Assembly: GCF_009184865.1 (NCBI RefSeq) | Contig: NZ_CP045096.1 | Span: 62,001-126,000 of the forward strand | Direction: 5' to 3' | DNA: 64,000 nt | Source of the DNA: Streptomyces phaeolivaceus | Lineage (GTDB): Bacteria > Actinomycetota > Actinomycetes > Streptomycetales > Streptomycetaceae | In this document: positions 25,596 to 34,084 of the stretch, in pieces | Layout of the letters: every line of letters starts with the position of its first letter | How positions within the stretch are numbered: the first letter of the stretch is position 1 | Position numbers and translations under genes: made by a program | Notes under the pieces: model-generated | Seen by the model: the letters and a program-made list of their open reading frames with translations, nothing else | Told to the model about the DNA's origin: nothing | Databases searched by the model: none

Positions 25596-26833
25596 CGACG
25601 CCTTCCGCCGATCCGGAGCCGCCCCGCATGTCCGAGTCCGATGAGACGCCGACCACCACCTCGTCCCCCGCACCTCCCCAGCCGGGGAACGGTCCCGCCC
25701 GGCAGCCGGCCGTCTGGCTGGCGGGGGGCGCGTTCCTGCTCGCCCTGATCGCGCTCGTCGTGGCGGTGGCGAACAGCGGCGACTCGGGCCCGGAGGTGAC
25801 GGCCGGGGCCACCACGGCCGGACCCAGGGTGCCCGAGGCGTCGGCGGCCGAGGACGAACCGTCGGCCGAGCCGACCCGGTCGGAGGTCGAACCGACCCCG
25901 ACCGCGCGCGCGTCCAGCGGTTCGGTGCCGTCGTCCGCCGTCGACTGTCCGAAGGCGTCCGTCGAGGTGAACGACACGGCCTCGCTGGAACAGGCCCTCG
26001 CCGGGGCGCGGCCCGGGGACAGCATCGCGCTGGGCAACGGCACCTACGTGGGCAACTTCACCGCCGAGGCCTCCGGTTCCGCCGAGAAGCCGATCTTCCT
26101 GTGCGGTGGTTCCGGAGCGGTCATCGACGGTGGCGACACCGACGACGGCTACGCCTTCCACCTGGACCGCGTCAGCCACTGGCGGCTGGTGGGCTTCACC
26201 GTCCGCAACGCCCAGAAGGGCGTGATGGCGGACGGCACGGTCGGCAGCGTCATCCAGGGCCTCACCGTCGAACAGATCGGCGACGAGGCCATCCACCTGC
26301 GCAACTTCAGCTCGGACAACATGGTCCGGGACAACACCATCCGCACCACCGGGCTGCGCCGCGAGAAGTACGGCGAGGGCATCTACATCGGCACGGCCGA
26401 GTCCAACTGGTGCACCGTGAGCGACTGCAAGACGGACGCCAGCGACCGCAATGTGCTGCTCGGCAACGACATCAGCGACACCACCGCCGAGTCCATCGAC
26501 ATCAAGGAAGGCACCAGCGACGGCAAGGTCATCGACAACACCTTCGACGGATCGAAGCTGAGCGGCTCCCACAACAACGACTCCTGGGTCGATGTGAAGG
26601 GCAACGGCTGGCTGCTCCAGGGCAACACCGGCAGCCACTCCACGGAGGACGGCTTCCAGACCCACAAGATCGTCAACGGCTGGGGGACCCGGAACATCTT
26701 CCGGGGCAACACCGCGAACGTGGACGGGCCCGGCTACGGCTTCCGGCTCACGTCCGACGGCAACACAGTCACCTGCGACAACAAGGCGAACGACGCGGGT
26801 GAAGGCCTCGCCAACGTCGACTGCACCTCCTGA
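25592..26833 (+). CDS. Membrane-anchored parallel beta-helix protein, polysaccharide-lyase-6-like
   Basis: 413 residues. An N-terminal cytoplasmic Pro/Thr stretch and one helix (AVWLAGGAFLLALIALVVAV, about 40-59) form a signal anchor, then a Pro/Ser/Thr linker. The extracellular part begins with the lyase-6/chondroitinase-B-like opening SLEQALAGARPGDSIALGNG and TYVGNFTAEASGSAEKPIFL. Beta-helix turns follow (WRLVGFTVRNAQKGVMADG, GLTVEQIGDEAIHLRNFSSD, EGIYIGTAESNWC). By family it would cleave or bind an acidic polysaccharide outside the cell, comparable to AlgL in alginate clusters, which clears mislocalised polymer. I cannot confirm catalytic Lys/Arg residues. It overlaps the preceding gene by 4 bases, so it belongs to the same translational unit. 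Confidence 0.8.
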   Translation: MTTPSADPEPPRMSESDETPTTTSSPAPPQPGNGPARQPAVWLAGGAFLLALIALVVAVANSGDSGPEVTAGATTAGPRVPEASAAEDEPSAEPTRSEVEPTPTARASSGSVPSSAVDCPKASVEVNDTASLEQALAGARPGDSIALGNGTYVGNFTAEASGSAEKPIFLCGGSGAVIDGGDTDDGYAFHLDRVSHWRLVGFTVRNAQKGVMADGTVGSVIQGLTVEQIGDEAIHLRNFSSDNMVRDNTIRTTGLRREKYGEGIYIGTAESNWCTVSDCKTDASDRNVLLGNDISDTTAESIDIKEGTSDGKVIDNTFDGSKLSGSHNNDSWVDVKGNGWLLQGNTGSHSTEDGFQTHKIVNGWGTRNIFRGNTANVDGPGYGFRLTSDGNTVTCDNKANDAGEGLANVDCTS

Positions 26834-26842
26834 CCCACATCC

Positions 26843-26886
26843 GCCCCATCGCCACCGCGGGCCAACCCTGGCCGGTGCGGTGGGGC
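26843..26886 (+). terminator. Intra-operon hairpin before the UDP-glucose dehydrogenase gene
   Basis: GCCCCA (26843-26848) pairs with TGGGGC (26881-26886), flanking CCACCG/CGGTG-type pairing and an inner perfect stem GGCCA (26860-26864)/TGGCC (26869-26873). No T-run follows. It may attenuate read-through into the dehydrogenase gene, whose ribosome binding site begins about 17 bases later, or act as a partial terminator. Confidence 0.45.
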
Positions 26887-26916
26887 GTCATGCCCGAAAC
26901 ACCTCTGGAGACCACC

Positions 26917-28263
26917 ATGACCTCTTCGGACGACACCGAAAGAACCGCTCCCCGCCTCACCGTCATAGGCACCGGCTATCTCGGCGCCACCCACGCCATC
27001 TGCATGGCCGTCCTGGGTTTCGACGTCCTGGGTGTGGACGTCGACCCGGACAAGATCGAGCGGCTGAACTCGGGCGAGGTGCCCTTCTTCGAGCCCGGTC
27101 TGCCCGAACTGCTCGCGAAGGCCCTCGACAGCGGGCGGCTGCGGTTCACCACGAGCTTCGCCGAGGCCGGGGAGTTCGGTGACGTCCACTTCGTCTGCGT
27201 CGGCACTCCCCAACTCCCGGGCTCCTTCGGGGCGGATCTGCGCTATGTCGACAGCGCGGTGGGCGAACTCGCCCAGCATCTGCGCAGGCGCACCCTGGTG
27301 GTCGGCAAGTCCACGGTTCCGGTGGGCACCGCCGCGCGGCTGACGGAGATCGTCCGGAGCACGGCCCCGGCCGGGGCGGACGTCGAACTCGCCTGGAACC
27401 CGGAGTTCCTGCGCGAGGGCTATGCCGTGGACGACACCCTGCGGCCCGACCGGCTGGTCTTCGGCGTCGCGTCGGAGTGGGCCGAGGAGCGGCTGCGCGC
27501 CGCGTTCGCCCCGGTGATCGCCCAGGGCACCCCGGTGGTCGTCACGGATCTGCCCACCTCGGAACTCGTCAAGGCCGCCGCGAACTCCTTCCTCGCCACC
27601 AAGATCTCCTACATCAACGCCATGGCGGAGATCTGCGAGGCGACCGGCGCCGATGTCACCGCGCTCGCCCAGGCGCTGGCGTACGACGACCGGATCGGCG
27701 GCCGGTTCCTCAAGCCCGGCCTCGGCTTCGGCGGCGGCTGCCTGCCCAAGGACATCCGGGCCTTCAGCCACCGCGCCGAGGAACTGGGCGTCGGCCAGGC
27801 CGTCTCCTTCCTGCGCGAGGTCGACGCCATCAACCAGCGGCGCCGGGCCCGCACCGTGGACCTGGTACGCGAACTGGCGGGCGGCGAGTTGGCGGGCGCC
27901 CGGGTGACCGCGCTGGGGGCGGCGTTCAAGCCCAACTCCGACGACATCCGTGACGCTCCCGCCCTGGACGTGGCCCGTACCCTGCACCAGGCCGGCGCCG
28001 AGGTGACCGTCATCGATCCGGCGGCCGTCGACAACGCCCGCCGGGCCTACCCCGACCTCCAGTACGGCACGGACGTCCTCGCCGCGGCCACCGGGGCCGA
28101 TGTCGTCGTACTGCTCACCGAATGGGCCGAGTTCCGGGAGATCGACCCGCACGCCCTGGGCGCGGTCGTCGCCCGGCGCCGGATCGTCGACGGCCGCCAC
28201 GCCCTCGACCCCGCACAGTGGCGTGCCGCCGGATGGGACTACCGCGCGCTGGGCCGACCCTGA
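26917..28263 (+). CDS. UDP-glucose/nucleotide-sugar 6-dehydrogenase
   Basis: 448 residues from ATG 26917 (CTGGAG at 7 bases). It oxidises a UDP-hexose twice with NAD+ to the uronic acid, most likely UDP-glucose to UDP-glucuronate. The NAD motif GTGYLGATHAICMAVLGFDV is at 11-30 and FFEPGLPELLAKAL at about 62-75. EFLREGYAVDDTLRPDRLVF follows, then the catalytic Cys in GLGFGGGCLPKDIRAF (about 268-283) and the C-terminal domain LGAAFKPNSDDIRDAPALD. PFFEPGLPELL favours UDP-glucose over GDP-mannose specificity, but the two cannot be separated safely by eye. It supplies the sugar donor for the synthase at 22381. A 83-base gap with a hairpin separates it from the three coupled genes. Confidence 0.92.
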   Translation: MTSSDDTERTAPRLTVIGTGYLGATHAICMAVLGFDVLGVDVDPDKIERLNSGEVPFFEPGLPELLAKALDSGRLRFTTSFAEAGEFGDVHFVCVGTPQLPGSFGADLRYVDSAVGELAQHLRRRTLVVGKSTVPVGTAARLTEIVRSTAPAGADVELAWNPEFLREGYAVDDTLRPDRLVFGVASEWAEERLRAAFAPVIAQGTPVVVTDLPTSELVKAAANSFLATKISYINAMAEICEATGADVTALAQALAYDDRIGGRFLKPGLGFGGGCLPKDIRAFSHRAEELGVGQAVSFLREVDAINQRRRARTVDLVRELAGGELAGARVTALGAAFKPNSDDIRDAPALDVARTLHQAGAEVTVIDPAAVDNARRAYPDLQYGTDVLAAATGADVVVLLTEWAEFREIDPHALGAVVARRRIVDGRHALDPAQWRAAGWDYRALGRP

Positions 28264-28409
28264 CGGCGGACTCGTTCGCTGTCGGGGGTGCTGCCGTGCT
28301 CGGCGCGGACGTCGAGCACGGCGGTGGTCGCGGCCACCGTCCGCGCGCGTCCCGGTTTCGCCCTCCCGTGGTCATGATCGGCGCCCGCATACTCGGCGGA
28401 ACGAGATCG

Positions 28410-28760
28410 ATGGACGCGTTCCGTGACACAGCCCGTGGCCGTGACTTGCCGCAGGACGAGGTCGAGCGGTGGCTCGGTACCGTGCGTCGCTGCCCGACGC
28501 CGGGCGTCTCCGGGCAGGTGCCGCCGGACGGGCCGGTGGTCGGACGGATCGGCGGGCTGCCGCCGATGCCCGAGGGCGAGCCCGTTCCGGAGCTGCCGTT
28601 CCTCGCCGCGATCGACCTCGCGGCCCTCCCCGCCGACGCGACGGACCTCCCGCCGCCGAAGGACGGCACACTGCTCTTCTTCGCCGACACGGAGGACCCG
28701 TGGAGCGGCGACGGCTGGGCCCGGCTCGTGTACGTCCCGGTCGGCACGCCCGTCTCCTAG
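28410..28760 (+). pseudogene. DUF1963 (YwqG-like) protein, C-terminal half missing
   Basis: 117 residues from ATG 28410. DUF1963 features: RDLPQDEVERWLGTVRRC, GPVVGRIGGLPPMPEGE, PELPFLAAIDLAALPADATD and LPPPKDGTLLFFADTEDP, ending VPVGTPVS then TAG. Intact members are about 250-280 residues, so the second half is absent. The following 200 bases contain no continuation of the family in any frame that I can recognise. A slightly earlier ATG (28374) is possible. Function of the family is unknown. Confidence 0.65.
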
Positions 28761-28769
28761 CACGCCGTC

Positions 28770-28972
28770 GGCGGCGAGTGGCCGACGGCAGGGAGCCGGG
28801 CTCGGTGTGGTGGAAGACCTGCGGGGAGACGCCGTCGGACGGGCCGGTGCGGCTCGGGGGCGAGGACCTCACCGCAGGGGATCTGGGTGTCGTCCAGTGG
28901 GTGATCCGCCGGGACGATCCGGCCGACCGCCGCTTGGACCGGGCACGGGCCGGCTTTGACATCGTCGGCTGA
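28770..28972 (+). pseudogene. Unidentified coding fragment
   Basis: One frame reads GSVWWKTCGETPSDGPVRLG and VVQWVIRRDDPADRRLDRAR, ending IVG then TGA (28970-28972). It has a coding-like composition but no start or upstream homology. I do not recognise the family. It sits between the DUF1963 remnant and a TetR remnant and looks like the tail of a third broken gene. Confidence 0.4.
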
Positions 28973-29297
28973 CACGACCGGCGGGCGGGGCGTCGAGTTC
29001 CGCGTCCTTCAACTCCTCGGCTTCCACGGCTGCCCGTTCGTACGGGCCGGGCTGGAGCTGCCGCCGGGACATCCGGGGCGGGAGATCGTACGCGACCACA
29101 AGGCACGCTTCCGGGCCCGGCTGCGCGCGCTCGCCCTGGCGCTGCCCGCGGCGGATCCGGCGTCCCTGGCCTGGCAGTTGGCCACACTCGCCGACGGCGC
29201 CGCCGCCTGCGTACTGCAGGGCAGCGGCACGCCCGCCCGCGCCGCCCGCACGGTGGCGTTGCTCGCGCTCGACGCGGCGGAGCGCGAACGGGATTGA
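28956..29297 (+). pseudogene. TetR-family regulator remnant lacking the DNA-binding domain
   Basis: The frame to 29297 carries the typical TetR C-terminal ligand-binding half: GFHGCPFVRAGLELPPGHPG, REIVRDHKARFRARLRALAL, LAWQLATLADGAAACVLQGS and ARAARTVALLALDAAERE. The N-terminal helix-turn-helix of about 50 residues is absent; homology begins near FRVLQLLGFHG (about 29000). The ATG at 28956 overlaps the previous fragment and is not a genuine start. The gene is a 5'-truncated remnant. Confidence 0.7.
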
Positions 29298-29333
29298 CCA
29301 CGCACACCAAGCGCGTCCCTCGCGCCCCTCGGG

Positions 29334-30533
29334 TCAGAGGAAATCGGCGAGTCCTTCGAGGAAGCGGTCCGCGTCGTCGGTGGTGTTGTAGGGGGCCAGG
29401 CCCGCGCGGAGGGCGGGGTTTTCGAGCTTGAGCGCGCTGAAGGGTTCGTAGGCGTAGAAGGAGCCCGCCGGCGCCACCACGCCGCGTGCCGCCAGGTGGG
29501 TCTGGGCCTCACGGGCGTCGCGGCCTTCGAGGGTCATCAGGAGGGTGGGCGTGCGGTCGGCGGCCTTCGAGTGCAGGGTGAGGGCGTCGCCCAGGGATGC
29601 GAGGCCCTCCTGCAGCCGTGCGCGCAGCGTCAGTTCGTGCGCGTGCAGCGAGTCCAGGGAGCGGGTGAGGCGCTCCCTGCGCGTGGCCCCCGCGCCGGGG
29701 TCCAGGTCGGCGAGGAAGTCGACGGCGGCGGTGGCGCCGGCCAGGGTCTCGTACGGCAGGGTGCCGAACTCGAAGCGTTCGGGGACCGTGTCGGGGGAGG
29801 GCATCAGCTTGTCCGGGCGCAGGGTTTCGAGGAACTCGGGCGCCGCGGCGAGGACTCCGCAGTGCGGTCCGAGGAACTTGTACGGCGAGCAGACGAACAT
29901 GTCGGCTCCGAGGGCGGGTACGTCCACGAGGTGGTGCGCGGCGTAGTGGACGCCGTCCACGTACACCAGGGCGCCGGCCTCGTGCGCGCGGTCGGCGATC
30001 CGGCGGACGGGCGGCTTGGTGCCCAGCACGTTCGACGCGGCCGTGACCGCGACCACCCGGGTGCGGGAGGTCAAGGCCCGTTCGTACGAGTCGAGATCCA
30101 GCTCCGTGGTCTCCGGGTCGATCTCGATCCAGCGGACCGTCGCTCCGGCGCGTTCGGCGGCCTGGATCCAGGGGCGGACGTTGGCGTCGTGGTCGAGGCG
30201 GCTGAGGACGATCTCGTCGCCGGGGGTCCAGGTCTTGGCGAGGTGGCGGGAGAAGTCGTAGGTGAGCTGGGTGGCGCTGCGGCCGTGGACGACACCGTTC
30301 GCGGGCACGTGGAGAAGATCGGCGTAGGCGGCGCGGAAGTCGGCGACGGCGCGTTCGGCGTTGACCTCGGAGGCGCTGACGGTGCCCCGGTTGGAGAGCG
30401 GGCCGGTCAGTGTCGCGGCGACGGCTTCGGCGACGGGGCGGGGCGTCTGGGTTCCGCCGGGGCCGTCGAAGAAGGCGAGGCCCGTGTCGAGGGAGGGGAA
30501 GTGGGCCCGCAGGGCGGTGAGGTCGATGGCCAT
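29334..30533 (-). CDS. Cysteine-desulfurase-like PLP enzyme (class V aminotransferase fold)
   Basis: 399 residues from ATG 30533; a longer frame to 30620 is not supported by homology. A fold-type I PLP enzyme of the VC1184/TIGR01976-like cysteine-desulfurase group. FFDGPGGTQTPRPVAEA is at about 23-39. NRGTVSASEVNAER follows, then VYVDGVHYAAHHLVDVPALG with the PLP-interacting Asp and His, and CSPYKFLGPHCGVLA with the Schiff-base Lys near residue 219. These proteins are often annotated cysteine desulfurases, but the true substrate of this branch is poorly known. It is divergent from a LysR regulator 92 bases away, which probably controls it. It is complete and in good codon bias. Confidence 0.85.
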   Translation of the reverse strand: MAIDLTALRAHFPSLDTGLAFFDGPGGTQTPRPVAEAVAATLTGPLSNRGTVSASEVNAERAVADFRAAYADLLHVPANGVVHGRSATQLTYDFSRHLAKTWTPGDEIVLSRLDHDANVRPWIQAAERAGATVRWIEIDPETTELDLDSYERALTSRTRVVAVTAASNVLGTKPPVRRIADRAHEAGALVYVDGVHYAAHHLVDVPALGADMFVCSPYKFLGPHCGVLAAAPEFLETLRPDKLMPSPDTVPERFEFGTLPYETLAGATAAVDFLADLDPGAGATRRERLTRSLDSLHAHELTLRARLQEGLASLGDALTLHSKAADRTPTLLMTLEGRDAREAQTHLAARGVVAPAGSFYAYEPFSALKLENPALRAGLAPYNTTDDADRFLEGLADFL

Positions 30534-30568
30534 GGTCTCGCTTTCTGTCGGGCGCGGTGCCCCTACTC

Positions 30569-30587
30569 TGTCGTCGAGCGCGCGACA
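30569..30587. promoter_or_regulatory. Dyad in the LysR/desulfurase divergent promoter region
   Basis: TGTCG (30569-30573) and CGACA (30583-30587) form a perfect 5-bp dyad with a 9-base spacer in the middle of the 92-base intergenic region. It is the best candidate operator for the LysR regulator, which typically binds such a shared site. Confidence 0.4.
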
Positions 30588-30625
30588 CGTAAAGCGATGG
30601 ATCACGAAGAGAAAGTTCATGAACC

Positions 30626-31588
30626 GTGAGGTCCCAGCCGGATCTGAAGCTGCTGGCCACCTTTCTGGCCGTGGTGCGCCGGGGCTCGATGGCCGAGGCC
30701 GCCGCGGAGCTCGGCTATGTGCCCTCCGCGGTGTCCCAGCACATCGCCGCGCTCGAACGCGATCTGGGCGTCGAGCTGATCGTCCGCCGCCCCGGCAGCC
30801 GGCTGATCCTCACGGCGGCCGGACGCTCCCTCGCGGGGGCGGCCGAGACGCTCTTCGACGCGACCGCGCGGTTCCAGGACGCGGCCCACGCCATCGCGGG
30901 CCGGGAGGTCGCCGAACTGCGTGTCGGGATCTATCCCAGTGCGATGACCTATCTGCTGCCCCGGGTGCTGGCCATGCTCAGGGCCCGCCGCCCGGGTCCC
31001 CGGATCCGTCTCGTCGTCGTGGAGACCGACGGGGGTGTGCCGAGGGTGCGGTCGGGTGACCTCGATCTGCTCGTCGCCTACCGCTATCTGCCCGAGGATC
31101 CACCGGCCGCGTCCGAGGCGCTGACCATCACCGTGCTGGGGCGCGAACCGCTGGTGCTGGTCGCGGGCGCCGATCCGCCGCGGCGGCGCCCGGTGGGGCT
31201 GGCCGAATGCCTGGAGCAGGAGTGGGTCTCCGGTCACGCGCACAACCCCGACCGGCGGCTGCTGCGCCGCTGGGCCGGGGAGCTGGGGATCGCGCCCCGG
31301 GTGACGCTGGAGACCGAGGATCTGCACAGCATGCTCGCCATGATCCGGGCCGGACTCGCGGTGGGCCTGATCCCGGCCACGCTCCTCGGCGGCGACGGCG
31401 CGGGGCACGACGCCGGAGTGGACAGGGTCGTCCTGCCGCCGGGGGTCGCGCCGCTGCACCGCGAGATCCTCGCCGTCAGCCGTCCCGGCGCACGGCCCCC
31501 GGTCATCGACGAGCTGGTCACGCTGCTGGCCCGTGCCGTGGAGAGCGTACGGGCCGGTACCGGGCCTTCGGGCAGGCACGGGCGCTGA
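30626..31588 (+). CDS. LysR-family transcriptional regulator
   Basis: 320 residues from GTG 30626. The winged helix-turn-helix occupies residues 5-62: LKLLATFLAVVRRGSMAEAA, ELGYVPSAVSQHIAALERDL and LIVRRPGSRLILTAAGRSL. The two-lobe periplasmic-binding-like effector domain follows, with GREVAELRVGIYPSAMTYLL at its start and the hinge around LDLLVAYRYLPEDPP. It is divergent from the PLP enzyme gene and is probably its activator as well as its own repressor; this follows the usual LysR arrangement. The inducer is unknown. Confidence 0.92.
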   Translation: MRSQPDLKLLATFLAVVRRGSMAEAAAELGYVPSAVSQHIAALERDLGVELIVRRPGSRLILTAAGRSLAGAAETLFDATARFQDAAHAIAGREVAELRVGIYPSAMTYLLPRVLAMLRARRPGPRIRLVVVETDGGVPRVRSGDLDLLVAYRYLPEDPPAASEALTITVLGREPLVLVAGADPPRRRPVGLAECLEQEWVSGHAHNPDRRLLRRWAGELGIAPRVTLETEDLHSMLAMIRAGLAVGLIPATLLGGDGAGHDAGVDRVVLPPGVAPLHREILAVSRPGARPPVIDELVTLLARAVESVRAGTGPSGRHGR

Positions 31589-31635
31589 GAGGATCCCGAC
31601 GGCCGGCATGGCTCGCCACGAACGTCACGGGCGGC

Positions 31636-32532
31636 TCAGCGGGAGGTGAGCGGGGTCTCGTGCTCGACACGGGTCAGTTTCTCGGGGTTGCGGACGTAGT
31701 AGAGGCCGGTGACGCGGGCGTTCTCCACGCGGAAGGCGAGCACGCCGTCGATCTCGCCGTCCAGGCGCAGGACGAGTCCCGGGTTGCCGTTGACCGTCGT
31801 GTGCTCTCCGACGAGAATGCCGCCGGCCTTGGCGAGGCTGCCGACCATGTAGCGGAGCACCTTGTCGGCGCCGACGACCGGTCGGGGCGCGGCCAGCTTG
31901 AGGCCGCCGCCGTCGCTGACGAAGACGACGTCCGGGGCGAGCACATCGAGCAGTCCCTGCAGATCCCCGGTCACCAGCGCGTTCTGGAACGAGTCCAGCG
32001 CCACCCGGGTCTCCTGCGGGGAAGCCGCCGTACGCGGTCGGCGCGCGTCCACGTGCCGGCGGGCGCGGTGGGCGATCTGGCGTACGGCGGCGGGGCTCTT
32101 GTCGATCGCGGCGGCGATGTCGTCGTAGCCGAAGTCGAAGACCTCGCGCAGGACGAAGACGGCTCGTTCGGTCGGCGAGAGGGTTTCGAGGATGAACATC
32201 AGGGCCAGCGACAGGTTCTCGGACAGCTCGACGTCCTCGGCCACGTCCGGCGTGGTGAGCAGCGGCTCGGGCAGCCAGGGGCCGACGTAGGCCTCCTTGC
32301 GCCGATTGAGGGTGCGCAGCCGGTTCAGTGCCTGCCGGGTCGTGATCCGTACCAGGTAGGCGCGCTGGTCGCGCACCTCCGCCGGGTCGACGTTCACCCA
32401 GCGCAGCCAGGTCTCCTGGAGGACGTCCTCGGCGTCGGCGGCCGAGCCGAGCATCTCGTAGGCGACGGTGAACAGCAGATCGCGGTGGGCGACGAAGGCC
32501 TCCGTCGCGGGGTCGGTGACGTCGTCGTTCAT
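31636..32532 (-). CDS. ECF41-group RNA polymerase sigma factor (SigJ-like)
   Basis: 298 residues. Sigma region 2 lies at about 10-75 (YEMLGSAADAEDVLQETWLR) and region 4 at about 108-158 (LSPTERAVFVLREVFDFGYD). The linker carries GPWLPEPLL, and the C-terminal SnoaL-like extension of about 130 residues carries SDGGGLKLAA and VRNPEKL. W-L-P-E-P, D-G-G-G-K-like and N-P-D-K-L-like motifs are diagnostic of ECF41, in which the C-terminal extension, instead of an anti-sigma factor, controls activity. ECF41 genes are linked to an oxidoreductase, epimerase or carboxymuconolactone decarboxylase gene; here the flavin oxidoreductase upstream on the same strand fits. No ECF41-type promoter was seen directly before this gene. 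Confidence 0.93.
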   Translation of the reverse strand: MNDDVTDPATEAFVAHRDLLFTVAYEMLGSAADAEDVLQETWLRWVNVDPAEVRDQRAYLVRITTRQALNRLRTLNRRKEAYVGPWLPEPLLTTPDVAEDVELSENLSLALMFILETLSPTERAVFVLREVFDFGYDDIAAAIDKSPAAVRQIAHRARRHVDARRPRTAASPQETRVALDSFQNALVTGDLQGLLDVLAPDVVFVSDGGGLKLAAPRPVVGADKVLRYMVGSLAKAGGILVGEHTTVNGNPGLVLRLDGEIDGVLAFRVENARVTGLYYVRNPEKLTRVEHETPLTSR

Positions 32533-32645
32533 CTCGTACGCTTCGCTCTCCGCTGGTCGGGCCCTTGGGCCCGGAGCGGGCCAGGGAACATGTACCCGCT
32601 CCGGTCACCCATCCGGTCACAAGGTCGGCGGCGGCCGCTCATCGG

Positions 32646-33869
<1,224 letters not shown>

Positions 33870-33901
33870 CATGTCTCCCTCGGTTCTGGACTCGACATGG
33901 A

Positions 33902-33928
33902 GACACCGGCCGCGTGACGGCTGTGACA
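33902..33928 (-). promoter_or_regulatory. ECF41-type promoter upstream of the oxidoreductase gene
   Basis: On the minus strand TGTCACA (33922-33928) is followed after exactly 16 bases by TGTC (33902-33905). The ECF41 consensus as I know it is TGTCACA in the -35 region and CGTC in the -10 region, so the match is complete at -35 and three of four at -10. The predicted start of transcription lies about 25 bases before the coding start at 33869. Confidence 0.55.
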
Positions 33929-34084
33929 GCCCTCGGACGAGACGTGGCTCACATCGCCGTTTCCGTCGCCCGGAGACGACGAGCGACCGACGGGGGCGGC
34001 GGGGACGGCGGGGACGGCGGTGATCGGATTCGGCCACCAACACCTCCTGCGGGGGCTGTCGGTGGCGGGAACTATGCTCCCGCC

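Noticed and set aside
26917..28263. GDP-mannose dehydrogenase (AlgD) making true alginate precursor
   Set aside because: The FFEPGLPELL and overall motif spacing look more like UDP-glucose dehydrogenase; I kept the broader name because the two cannot be separated with certainty by eye.
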